The translations under genes were made by a program, and so were the position numbers. From assembly GCA_963920525.1 (NCBI GenBank), contig OY986435.1, forward strand, positions 298,838,708 to 298,902,707: a stretch of 64,000 bases of DNA, given 5' to 3'. The notes under the pieces are model-generated. The model had not been told where the DNA came from. It saw only the letters and a list, made by a program, of their open reading frames with translations, and did not search any database. How positions within the stretch are numbered: position 1 is the stretch's first letter; every line of letters starts with the position of its first letter. Positions 9,831 to 20,200 of the stretch are shown piece after piece. The stretch is from Dichetophora obliterata. Its lineage: Eukaryota > Arthropoda > Insecta > Diptera > Sciomyzidae.

Positions 9831-10211
9831 TTATGCGATTATTACTAAAGCGGGCAATTAAATTCATGTTATGCGATTACGTTAAATAACCTGGTCGTTA
9901 TGAAAGTTTTTCCTAAAAGTGTACCGTTTTAAAAATTTCGAGTTTGAGTTTTTTAGAAAAACATTCCCAAAAATCCAAGAATGCAAAATTTTAAAAAAGA
10001 ACATCACAGGTGGTGGTGGAATTATTTTGAGTAATTTTGTACAAAAATTTAACTGGACTTTTTTTTCAATAATCCTCAAAGTGCCTGTTTTAGGCATATC
10101 AAACACAAAAAAATATTCATAAAAAATCGAAAAAATATGTTTCTCACTAAAAATAACTTCAGTAATTTTAAAAAAATATTTCAGATTTATATTCAGAAAA
10201 ATTATTAGGAT

Positions 10212-10249
10212 CCAGGGTTACCGAGATAACTGATATCTGGAAACCCTGG
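10212..10249. other. 38-bp near-perfect hairpin
   Basis: CCAGGGTT at the left pairs with AACCCTGG at the right. The pairing continues inward as CC-AGATA with TATCT-GG, with one mismatch and one bulge, around an ACTGA loop. It is GC-richer than its surroundings, which makes it stand out. It could be the relic of a foldback or MITE terminus; no target duplication was found. Confidence 0.6.
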
Positions 10250-10333
10250 TCTTAGGTTAAAAAATAATAAAAACTTTAAAAAGAGATATTTTTTATTAAA
10301 GCAAGCAAACTTAACAATAATGATAATAAAATG

Positions 10334-10376
10334 TAAAATTTCGGATCCATCCAAATGGATTTAGAGGTATGTGAAG
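10334..10376 (+). repeat. 43-bp diverged direct repeat, copy 2
   Basis: This is the partner of 9788-9830. It lies just before the CAAGCTTG-rich segment. Confidence 0.6.
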
Positions 10377-10380
10377 TGGC

Positions 10381-10680
10381 TTGTATTAGAGAACTGCACA
10401 AGCCTACTTGAAGTCTATTTCAAGTACTTGCTTAAAAAAATACAAGTTCAAGCTAGCTTGAGCTCGATAATTTTGAATCAAGTATAGCTTGTAATTGAAT
10501 ATAAATAAGTCCACTACAGCTTGCGACTTGCAAGTATGCTAGCTTACAAGCGAACGTCACGAAGTTTCAAGTAGTTTCAAAAAGCTTGAAATCCAATTAG
10601 AGCAAGTATCCCCAAAAAATTTAATGAGCTTGTGTAGGAAAAGCTTGAGCGTATTATGACTTTTAAGGGTTCTGTGGACT
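10381..10680. repeat. Segment dense in CAAGCTTG-like words
   Basis: Words such as AAGCTTG, CAAGT, ACTTG and GCTTG recur on both strands through about 300 bp. They include the 10-bp palindrome at 10421-10430 (CAAGTACTTG) and the 14-bp palindrome at 10448-10461 (TCAAGCTAGCTTGA). Dense short subterminal words in both orientations are a feature of hAT transposon ends, and the left edge (TAGAGAACTGCAC) is loosely hAT-like. No matching right terminal inverted repeat or 8-bp target duplication was found, so a non-autonomous hAT remnant is only a suggestion. Confidence 0.4.
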
Positions 10681-10689
10681 CCGTTGTTT

Positions 10690-11640
10690 GCCAGTTTTAG
10701 GGGGTGGATAATTTCGGATCTTATGTCAGAATTTAAAATTAAAGATGGCGGATAGAGTTGTTAGATTTTTTTTGTATTTTTGCGAATTCTTGTAATTTTG
10801 AAATTCTGACAACAGATTTGATTTCGAATATAATGTCACAGTTTTAAGATTTAAGATGGAGGTTAGGGCTGCCACCTAAATTTTGACCAAAGTATTGTCA
10901 CCTAATAATATGTATTTTTAAGAGTTTTAAACATCATTTAACAGTGTTAGGGAGTCACTGATTTCTAATATGAAGTCAGAATTTTAAAATTCAAGATGGT
11001 GGATAGGGCTGCCACCTTAATTTTTTGCATTTTTATGAATTCTGGGCTGGCAAAAAAAAAAGATACACCAAAAATGGGCCGTTGAGTCCGAATCTGTGGT
11101 CAGAATTTCAAACTTATAAAATTTTCAAATAATAGGGTTGCCACCTAATAATAAGAATTTTGAAGAATTTCAAACATAATGTAAGTGTTAGGGAGTCACT
11201 GATGTCGAATCTAAAGTCAGAATTTTAAAATTCAAGATGGTGGATAGGGTTGCCATCTTAATTTTTTGTATTTATATGAATTCGGGGCTGGCAAAAAAAA
11301 ATAGTACACCAAAAATGGGTCACTGAATCCGAATCCGTGATCAGAATTTCAATATTATAAAATTTTGATATAATAGGGTTGCCACCTAATAATATTAATT
11401 TTTAAGAGTTTTAAACATCATAATGTAACAGTGTTAGGGAGTCACTGATTTCTAATCTGAAGTCAGAATTTTGAAATTTAAGATGGTGGATAGGGCTGCC
11501 CCTTAATTCTTTGTATTTTTATGAATTCAGGGCTGGCAAAAAAAATAGTTCTCAAAAAATGGGTCGCTGAATCCGAATCCGTGGTCAGAATTTCCAAAAT
11601 TATAAAATTTATAAATAATAGGGTTGCTTTTACTTTTAAA
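10690..11640 (+). repeat. Diverged ~245-bp tandem repeat, about three units plus partial copies
   Basis: The phrase GTTAGGGAGTCACTGA starts at 10946, 11187 and 11433, giving periods of 241 and 246 bp. AGATGG-containing cores recur at 10994, 11235 and 11481, with partial copies at 10743 and 10854. Each unit is itself dimeric: a CAGAATTT word followed by a GGG-TGCCACCT word occurs twice per unit. Copies differ by roughly 10-15% by eye. There is no open frame. The family is unrelated in sequence to the 533-bp satellite that follows. Confidence 0.8.
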
Positions 11641-11716
11641 AATACATATTATTAGGTGGCAACCCTATTATTATAAAATGTTATAATTTTGAAATTCTGA
11701 CAACGGATTCGGATTC
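11569..11716. repeat. 58-bp inverted repeat at the satellite boundary
   Basis: The left arm (11569-11626) belongs to the last ~245-bp repeat unit. The right arm (11659-11716) is its inverted copy, about 88% identical, around a 32-bp spacer. The array begins only about 9 bp after the right arm. The right arm includes GGTGGCAACCCTATTATT-like sequence, the complement of the family's TGCCACCTAATAAT words. Confidence 0.8.
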
Positions 11717-13859
11717 CACTCCACTGCTACCACTCCAAAAAGTGTTCTACAACTCCTAAACTACAAGAGATAGAGCAAACGGCATTTGGACAAAGGAGTA
11801 TCCCTTCTTAAGGACGAGGACCTGGTGCTCATTTTAATGCATGAATCGTCCTTATCTGATATGTAGTTTTTATTTTAGAAAATAAATAAAAAAAATAAAA
11901 ATTGACAAAAAAGGACACATGAAATTAACATGAAATATAATTTTTAAAATTATTTCAAGGATACAGTCTTGTGGGCAGTAGCTTAAGAAACATTTTGATG
12001 CATAAATCGTCCTTTTATGATGTATGGTTTAGAAGTTATGGCTAAAAAATCAAAAAAATCGCAAAAAAACACGTCAAAAACTATGATTCATGTAAAAAAT
12101 TTTAACTAAGATTCTTGAAAAAAATCAAATTTCAGAAAACTTTTTTCTGAATATGCAGTCTTGTGTATATATGTATTAGAAACAATTTGGTGCATAAATC
12201 GTCCTTGTAGGATGTATGGTTTGGGAGTTATGACGGAAAAAGCACATGTTTTTGGCCAGCTACCACTCCAAAAAGTGTTCTACAACTCCTAAACTACAAG
12301 AGATAGAGCAAACGGCATTTGGACAAAGGAGTATCCCTTCTTAAGGATGAGGACCTGGTGCTCATTTTAATGCATGAATCGTCCTTATCTGATATGTAGT
12401 TTTTATTTTAGAAAATAAATAAAAAAAATAAAAATTGACAAAAAAGGACACATGAAATTAACATGAAATCTAATTTTTAAAATTATTTCATGGATACAGT
12501 CTTGTGGGCAGTAGCTTAAGGAACATTTTGATGCATAAATCGTCCTTTTATGATGTATGGTTTAGAAGTTATGGCTAAAAAATCAAAAAAATCGCAAAAA
12601 ACCACGTCAAAAACTATGATTCATGTAAAAAATTTTAACTAAGATTCTTGAAAAAAATCAAATTTCAGAAAACATTTTTCTGAATATGCAGTCTTGTGTA
12701 TATATGTATTAGAAACAATTTGGTGCATAAATCGTCCTTGTAGGATGTATGGTTTGGGAGTTATGACGGAAAAAGCACATGTTTTTGGCCAGCTACCACT
12801 CCAAAAAGTGTTCTACAACTCCTAAACTACAAGAGATAGAGCAAACGGCATTTGGACAAAGGAGTATCCCTTCTTAAGAACGAGGACCTGGTGCTCATTT
12901 TAATGCATGAATCGTCCTTATCTGATATGTAGTTTCTATTTTAGAAAATAAATAAAAAAAATAAAAATTGACAAAAAAGGACACATGAAATTAACATGAA
13001 ATCTAATTTTTAAAATTATTTCAAGGATACAGTCTTGTGGGCAGTAGCTTAAGGAACATTTTGATGCATAAATCGTCCTTTTATGATGTATGGTTTAGAA
13101 GTTATGGCTAAAAAATCAAAAAAATCGCAAAAAACCACGTCAAAAACTATGATTCATGTAAAAAATTTTAACTAAGATTCTTGAAAAAAATCAAATTTCA
13201 GAAAACTTTTTTCTGAATATGCAGTCTTGTGTATATATATATATATGAAACAATTTGGTGCATAAATCGTCCTTGTAGGATGTATGGTTTGGGAGTTATG
13301 ACGGAAAAAGCACATGTTTTTAGCCAGCTACCACTCCAAAAAGTGTTCTACAACTCCTAAACTACAAGAGATAGAGCAAACGGCATTTGGACAAAGGAGT
13401 ATCCCTTCTTAAGGACGAGGACCTGGTGCTCATTTTAATGCATGAATCGTCCTTATCTGATATGTAGTTTTTATTTTAGAAAATAAATAAAAAAAATAAA
13501 AATTGACAAAAAAGGACACATGAAATTAACATGAAATCTAATTTTTAAAATTATTTCAAGGATACAGTCTTGTGGGCAGTAGCTTAAGGAACATTTTGAT
13601 GCATAAATCGTCCTTCTATGATGTATGGTTTAGAAGTTATGGCTAAAAAATAAAAAAAATCGCAAAAAACCACGTCAAAAACTATGATTTATGTAAAAAA
13701 TTTTAACTAAGATTCTTGAAAAAAATCAAATTTCAGAAAACTTTTTTCTGAATATGCAGTCTTGTGTATATATGTATTAGAAACAATTTGGTGCATAAAT
13801 CGTCCTTGTAGGATGTATGGTTTGGGAGTTATGACGGAAAAAGCACATGTTTTTGGCCA

Positions 13860-14301
13860 GCTACCACTCCAAAAAGTGTTCTACAACTCCTAAACTACAA
13901 GAGATAGAGCAAACGGCATTTGGACAAAGGAGTATCCCTTCTTAAGGACGAGGACCTGGTGCTCATTTTAACATGAAATCTAATTTTAAAAATTATTTAA
14001 AGGATACAGTCTTGTGGGCAGTAGCTTAAGAAACATTTTGATGCATAAATCGTCCTTTTATGACGTATGGTTTAGAAGTTATGGCTAAAAAATCAAAAAA
14101 ATCGCAAAAAACCACGTCAAAAACTATGATTCATGTAAAAAATTTTAACTAAGATTCTTGAAAAAAATCAAATTTCAGAAAACTTTTTTCTGAATATGCA
14201 GTCTTGTGTATATATGTATTAGAAACAATTTGGTGCATAAATCGTCCTTGTAGGATGTATGGTTTGGGAGTTATGACGGAATAAGCACATGTTTTTGGCC
14301 A
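13860..14301 (+). repeat. 442-bp deletion monomer, first of three
   Basis: This unit lacks 91 bp of subunit one: the sequence passes from CTCATTTTAA straight to CATGAAATC. TTAA is present at both ends of the missing segment in normal monomers, suggesting deletion at microhomology. The same junction recurs in the units at 14835-15276 and 19009-19450, so the deletion arose once and spread by duplication within the left part of the array. Confidence 0.9.
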
Positions 14302-14834
14302 GCTACCACTCCAAAAAGTGTTCTACAACTCCTAAACTACAAGAGATAGAGCAAACGGCATTTGGACAAAGGAGTATCCCTTCTTAAGGACGAGAACCTG
14401 GTGCTCATTTTAATGCATGAATCGTCCTTATCTGATATGTAGTTTTTATTTTAGAAAATAAATAAAAAAAATAAAAATTGACAAAAAAGGACACATTAAA
14501 TTAACATGAAATCTAATTTTTAAAATTATTTCAAGGATACAGTCTTGTGGGCAGTAGCTTAAGAAACATTTTGATGCATAAATCGTCCTTTTATGATGTA
14601 TGGTTTAGAAGTTATGGCTAAAAAATCAAAAAAATCGCAAAAAACCACGTCAAAAACTATGATTCATGTAAAAAATTTTAACTAAGATTCTTGAAAAAAA
14701 TCAAATTTCAGAAAACTTTTTTCTGAATATGCAGTCTTGTGTATATATGTATTAGAAACAATTTGGTGCATAAATCGTCCTTGTAGGATGTATGGTTTGG
14801 GAGTTATGACGGAAAAAGCACATGTTTTTGGCCA

Positions 14835-15276
14835 GCTACCACTCCAAAAAGTGTTCTACAACTCCTAAACTACAAGAGATAGAGCAAACGGCATTTGGAC
14901 AAAGGAGTATCCCTTCTTAAGGACGAGGACCTGGTGCTCATTTTAACATGAAATCTAATTTTTAAAATTATTTAAAGGATACAGTCTTGTGGGCAGTAGC
15001 TTAAGAAACATTTTGATGCATAAATCGTCCTTTTATGACGTATGGTTTAGAAGTTATGGCTAAAAAATCAAAAAAATCGCAAAAAACCACGTCAAAAACT
15101 ATGATTCATGTAAAAAATTTTAACTAAGATTCTTGAAAAAAATCAAATTTCAGAAAACTTTTTTCTGAATATGCAGTCTTGTGTATATATGTATTAGAAA
15201 CAATTTGGTGCATAAATCGTCCTTGTAGGATGTATGGTTTGGGAGTTATGACGGAAAAAGCACATGTTTTTGGCCA
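14835..15276 (+). repeat. 442-bp deletion monomer, second of three
   Basis: It has the same 91-bp deletion junction as the unit at 13860-14301, one full monomer further on. Confidence 0.9.
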
Positions 15277-18200
15277 GCTACCACTCCAAAAAGTGTTCTA
15301 CAACTCCTAAACTACAAGAGATAGAGCAAACGGCATTTGGACAAAGGAGTATCCCTTCTTAAGGACGAGGACCTGGTGCTCATTTTAATGCATGAATCGT
15401 CCTTATCTGATATGTAGTTTTTATTTTAGAAAATAAATAAAAAAAATAAAAATTGACAAAAAAGGACACATGAAATTAACATGAAATCTCATTTTTAAAA
15501 TTATTTCAAGGATACAGTCTTGTGAGCAGTAGCTTAAGAAACATTTTGATGCATAAATCGTCCTTTTATGATGTATGGTTTAGAAGTTATGGCTAAAAAA
15601 TCAAAAAAATCGCAAAAAACCACGTCAAAAACTATGATTCATGTAAAAAATTTTAACTAAGATTCTTGAAAAAAATCAAATTTCAGAAAACTTTTTTCTG
15701 AATATGCAGTCTTGTGTATATATATATTAGAAACAATTTGGTGCATAAATCGTCCTTGTAGGATGTATGGTTTGGGAGTTATGACGGAAAAAGCACATGT
15801 TTTTGGCCAGCTACCACTCCAAAAAGTGTTCTACAACTCCTAAACTACAAGAGATAGAGCAAACGGCATTTGGACAAAGGAGTATCCCTTCTTAAGGACG
15901 AGGACCTGGTGCTCATTTTAATGCATGAATCGTCCTTATCTGATATGTAGTTTTTATTTTAGAAAATAAATAAAAAAAATAAAAATTGACTAAAAAGGAC
16001 ACATAAAATTAACATGAAATCTAATTTTTAAAATTATTTCAAGGATACAGTCTTGTGGGCAGTAGCTTAAGAAACATTTTGATGCATAAATCGTCCTTTT
16101 ATGATGTATGGTTTAGAAGTTATGGCTAAAAAATCAAAAAAATCGCAAAAAACCACGTCAAAAACTATGATTCATGTAAAAAATTTTAACTAAGATTCTT
16201 GAAAAAAATCAAATTTCAGAAAACTTTTTTCTGAATATGCAGTCTTGTGTATATATGTATTAGAAACAATTTGGTGCATAAATCGTCCTTGTAGGATGTA
16301 TGGTTTGGGAGTTATGACGGAAAAAGCACATGTTTTTGGCCAGCTACCACTCCAAAAAGTGTTCTACAACTCCTAAACTACAAGAGATAGAGCAAACGGC
16401 ATTTGGACAAAAAAGTATCCCTTCTTAAGGACGAGGACCTGGTGCTCATTTTAATGCATGAATCGTCCTTATCTGATATGTAGTTTTTATTTTAGAAAAT
16501 AAATAAAAAAAATAAAAATTGACAAAAAAGGACACATGAAATTAACATGAAATCTAATTTTTAAAATTATTTCAAGGATACAGTCTTGTGGGCAGTAGCT
16601 TAAGGAACATTTTGATGCATAAATCGCCCTTTTATGATGTATGGTTTAGAAGTTATGGCTAAAACATCAAAAAAATCGCAAAAAACCACGTCAAAAACTG
16701 TGATTCATGTAAAAAATTTTAATTAAGATTCTTGAAAAAAATCAAATTTCAGAAAATTTTTTTTCTGAATATGCAGTCTTGTGTATATATGTATTAGAAA
16801 CAATTTGGTGCATAAATCGTCCTTGTGGGATGTATGGTTTGGGAGTTATGACGGAAAAAGCACATGTTTTTGGCCAGCTACCACTCCAAAAAGTGTTCTA
16901 CAACTCCTAAACTACAAGAGATAGAGCAAACGGCATTTGGACAAAGGAGTATCCCTTCTGAAGGACGAGAACCTGGTGCTCATTTTAATGCATGAATCGT
17001 CCTTATCTGATATGTAGTTTTTATTTTAGAAAATAAATAAAAAAAATAAAAATTGACAAAAAAGGACACATGAAATTAACATGAAATCTAATTTTTAAAA
17101 TTATTTCAAGGATACAGTCTTGTGGGCAGTAGCTTAAGAAACATTTTGATGCATAAATCGTCCTTTTATGATGTATGGTTTAGAAGTTATGGCTAAAAAA
17201 TCAAAAAAATCGCAAAAAACCACGTCAAAAACTATGATTCATGTAAAAAATTTTAACTAAGATTCTTGAAAAAAATCAAATTTCAGAAAACTTTTTTCTG
17301 AATATGCAGTCTTGTGTATATATGTATCAGAAACAATTTGGTGCATAAATCGTCCTTGTAGGATGTATAGTTTGGGAGTTATGACGGAAAAAGCACATGT
17401 TTTTGGCCAGCTACCACTCCAAAAAGTGTTCTACAACTCCTAAACTACAAGAGATAGAGCAAACGGCATTTGGACAAAGGAGTATCCCTTCTTAAGGACG
17501 AGGACCTGGTGCTCATTTTAATGCATGAATCGTCCTTATCTGATATGTAGTTTTTATTTTAGAAAATAAATAAAAAAAATAAAAATTGACAAAAAAGGAC
17601 ACATGAAATTAACATGAAATCTCATTTTTAAAATTATTTCAAGGATACAGTCTTGTGGGCAGTAGCTTAAGAAACATTTTGATGCATAAATCGTCCTTTT
17701 ATGATGTATGGTTTAGAAGTTATGGCTAAAAAATCAAAAAAATCGCAAAAAACCACGTCAAAAACTATGATTCATGTAAAAAATTTTAACTAAGATTCTT
17801 GAAAAAAATCAAATTTCAGAAAACTTTTTTCTGAATATGCAGTCTTGTGTATATATATATTAGAAACAATTTGGTGCATAAATCGTCCTTGTAGGATGTA
17901 TGGTTTGGGAGTTATGACGGAAAAAGCACATGTTTTTGGCCAGCTACCACTCCAAAAAGTGTTCTACAACTCCTAAACTACAAGAGATAGAGCAAACGGC
18001 ATTTGGACAAAGGAGTATCCCTTCTTAAGGACGAGGACCTGGTGCTCATTTTAATGCATGAATCGTCCTTATCTGATATGTAGTTTTTATTTTAGAAAAT
18101 AAATAAAAAAAATAAAAATTGACTAAAAAGGACACATAAAATTAACATGAAATCTAATTTTTAAAATTATTTCAAGGATACAGTCTTGTGGGCAGTAGCT

Positions 18201-20200
18201 TAAGAAACATTTTGATGCATAAATCGTCCTTTTATGATGTATGGTTTAGAAGTTATGGCTAAAAAATCAAAAAAATCGCAAAAAACCACGTCAAAAACTA
18301 TGATTCATGTAAAAAATTTTAACTAAGATTCTTGAAAAAAATCAAATTTCAGAAAACTTTTTTCTGAATATGCAGTCTTGTGTATATATGTATTAGAAAC
18401 AATTTGGTGCATAAATCGTCCTTGTAGGATGTATGGTTTGGGAGTTATGACGGAAAAAGCACATGTTTTTGGCCAGCTACCACTCCAAAAAGTGTTCTAC
18501 AACTCCTAAACTACAAGAGATAGAGCAAACGGCATTTGGACAAAAAAGTATCCCTTCTTAAGGACGAGGACCTGGTGCTCATTTTAATGCATGAATCGTC
18601 CTTATCTGATATGTAGTTTTTATTTTAGAAAATAAATAAAAAAAATAAAAATTGACAAAAAAGGACACATGAAATTAACATGAAATCTAATTTTTAAAAT
18701 TATTTCAAGGATACAGTCTTGTGGGCAGTAGCTTAAGGAACATTTTGATGCATAAATCGCCCTTTTATGATGTATGGTTTAGAAGTTATGGCTAAAACAT
18801 CAAAAAAATCGCAAAAAACCACGTCAAAAACTATGATTCATGTAAAAAATTTTAACTAAGATTCTTGAAAAAAATCAAATTTCAGAAAACTTTTTTCTGA
18901 ATATGCAGTCTTGTGTATATATGTATTAGAAACAATTTGGTGCATAAATCGTCCTTGTAGGATGTATGGTTTGGGAGTTATGACGGAAAAAGCACATGTT
19001 TTTGGCCAGCTACCACTCCAAAAAGTGTTCTACAACTCCTAAACTACAAGAGATAGAGCAAACGGCATTTGGACAAAGGAGTATCCCTTCTTAAGGACGA
19101 GGACCTGGTGCTCATTTTAACATGAAATCTAATTTTTAAAATTATTTAAAGGATACAGTCTTGTGGGCAGTAGCTTAAGAAACATTTTGATGCATAAATC
19201 GTCCTTTTATGACGTATGGTTTAGAAGTTATGGCTAAAAAATCAAAAAAATCGCAAAAAACCACGTCAAAAACTATGATTCATGTAAAAAATTTTAACTA
19301 AGATTCTTGAAAAAAATCAAATTTCAGAAAACTTTTTTCTGAATATGCAGTCTTGTGTATATATGTATTAGAAACAATTTGGTGCATAAATCGTCCTTGT
19401 AGGATGTATGGTTTGGGAGTTATGACGGAAAAAGCACATGTTTTTGGCCAGCTACCACTCCAAAAAGTGTTCTACAACTCCTAAACTACAAGAGATAGAG
19501 CAAACGGCATTTGGACAAAGGAGTATCCCTTCTTAAGGACGAGGACCTGGTGCTCATTTTAATGCATGAATCGTCCTTATCTGATATGTAGTTTTTATTT
19601 TAGAAAATAAATAAAAAAAATAAAAATTGACAAAAAAGGACACATGAAATTAACATGAAATCTCATTTTTAAAATTATTTCAAGGATACAGTCTTGTGGG
19701 CAGTAGCTTAAGAAACATTTTGATGCATAAATCGTCCTTTTATGATGTATGGTTTAGAAGTTATGGCTAAAAAATCAAAAAAATCGCAAAAAACCACGTC
19801 AAAAACTATGATTCATGTAAAAAATTTTAACTAAGATTCTTGAAAAAAATCAAATTTCAGAAAACTTTTTTCTGAATATGCAGTCTTGTGTATATATATA
19901 TTAGAAACAATTTGGTGCATAAATCGTCCTTGTAGGATGTATGGTTTGGGAGTTATGACGGAAAAAGCACATGTTTTTGGCCAGCTACCACTCCAAAAAG
20001 TGTTCTACAACTCCTAAACTACAAGAGATAGAGCAAACGGCATTTGGACAAAGGAGTATCCCTTCTTAAGGACGAGGACCTGGTGCTCATTTTAATGCAT
20101 GAATCGTCCTTATCTGATATGTAGTTTTTATTTTAGAAAATAAATAAAAAAAATAAAAATTGACAAAAAAGGACACATAAAATTAACATGAAATCTAATT
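15277..20200 (+). repeat. Higher-order repeat block of four monomers (2,133 bp)
   Basis: Diagnostic variants recur at an offset of 2,133 bp. A T in GACTAAAAAGG occurs near 15988 and 18121, AAAACATCAAA near 16662 and 18796, and CAAAAAAGTATCCC near 16407 and 18541. The ATCTCATTTT variant recurs at about 15487, 17617 and 19664; the third interval is 91 bp shorter because of a 442-bp monomer. This shows block-wise amplification. Confidence 0.8.
19009..19450 (+). repeat. 442-bp deletion monomer, third of three
   Basis: It has the same junction as the units at 13860 and 14835. Its position shows that the variant was carried along in a larger duplicated block. Confidence 0.9.

Larger units (their letters stand above)
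7724..10380. other. AT-rich intergenic DNA between retrotransposon and satellite transition zone
   Basis: No gene is recognised. The longest open frames (9882-10106 minus and 9919-10122 plus) overlap each other on opposite strands and have no motif. The region has a short CAA microsatellite, two notable hairpins and a diverged 43-bp direct repeat, which are listed separately. A 9-bp inverted repeat (GCAGCATTC and GAATGCTGC) lies near 8227-8292. Confidence 0.55.

Noticed and set aside
9882..10122. Two open frames on opposite strands over the same bases
   Set aside because: Mutually overlapping, short and without motifs. Neither is supported.
13220..13250. (TA)n expansion in one monomer as a separate microsatellite
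   Set aside because: It is a 2-bp length variant of the GTGTATATATGTATTAG stretch present in every monomer.
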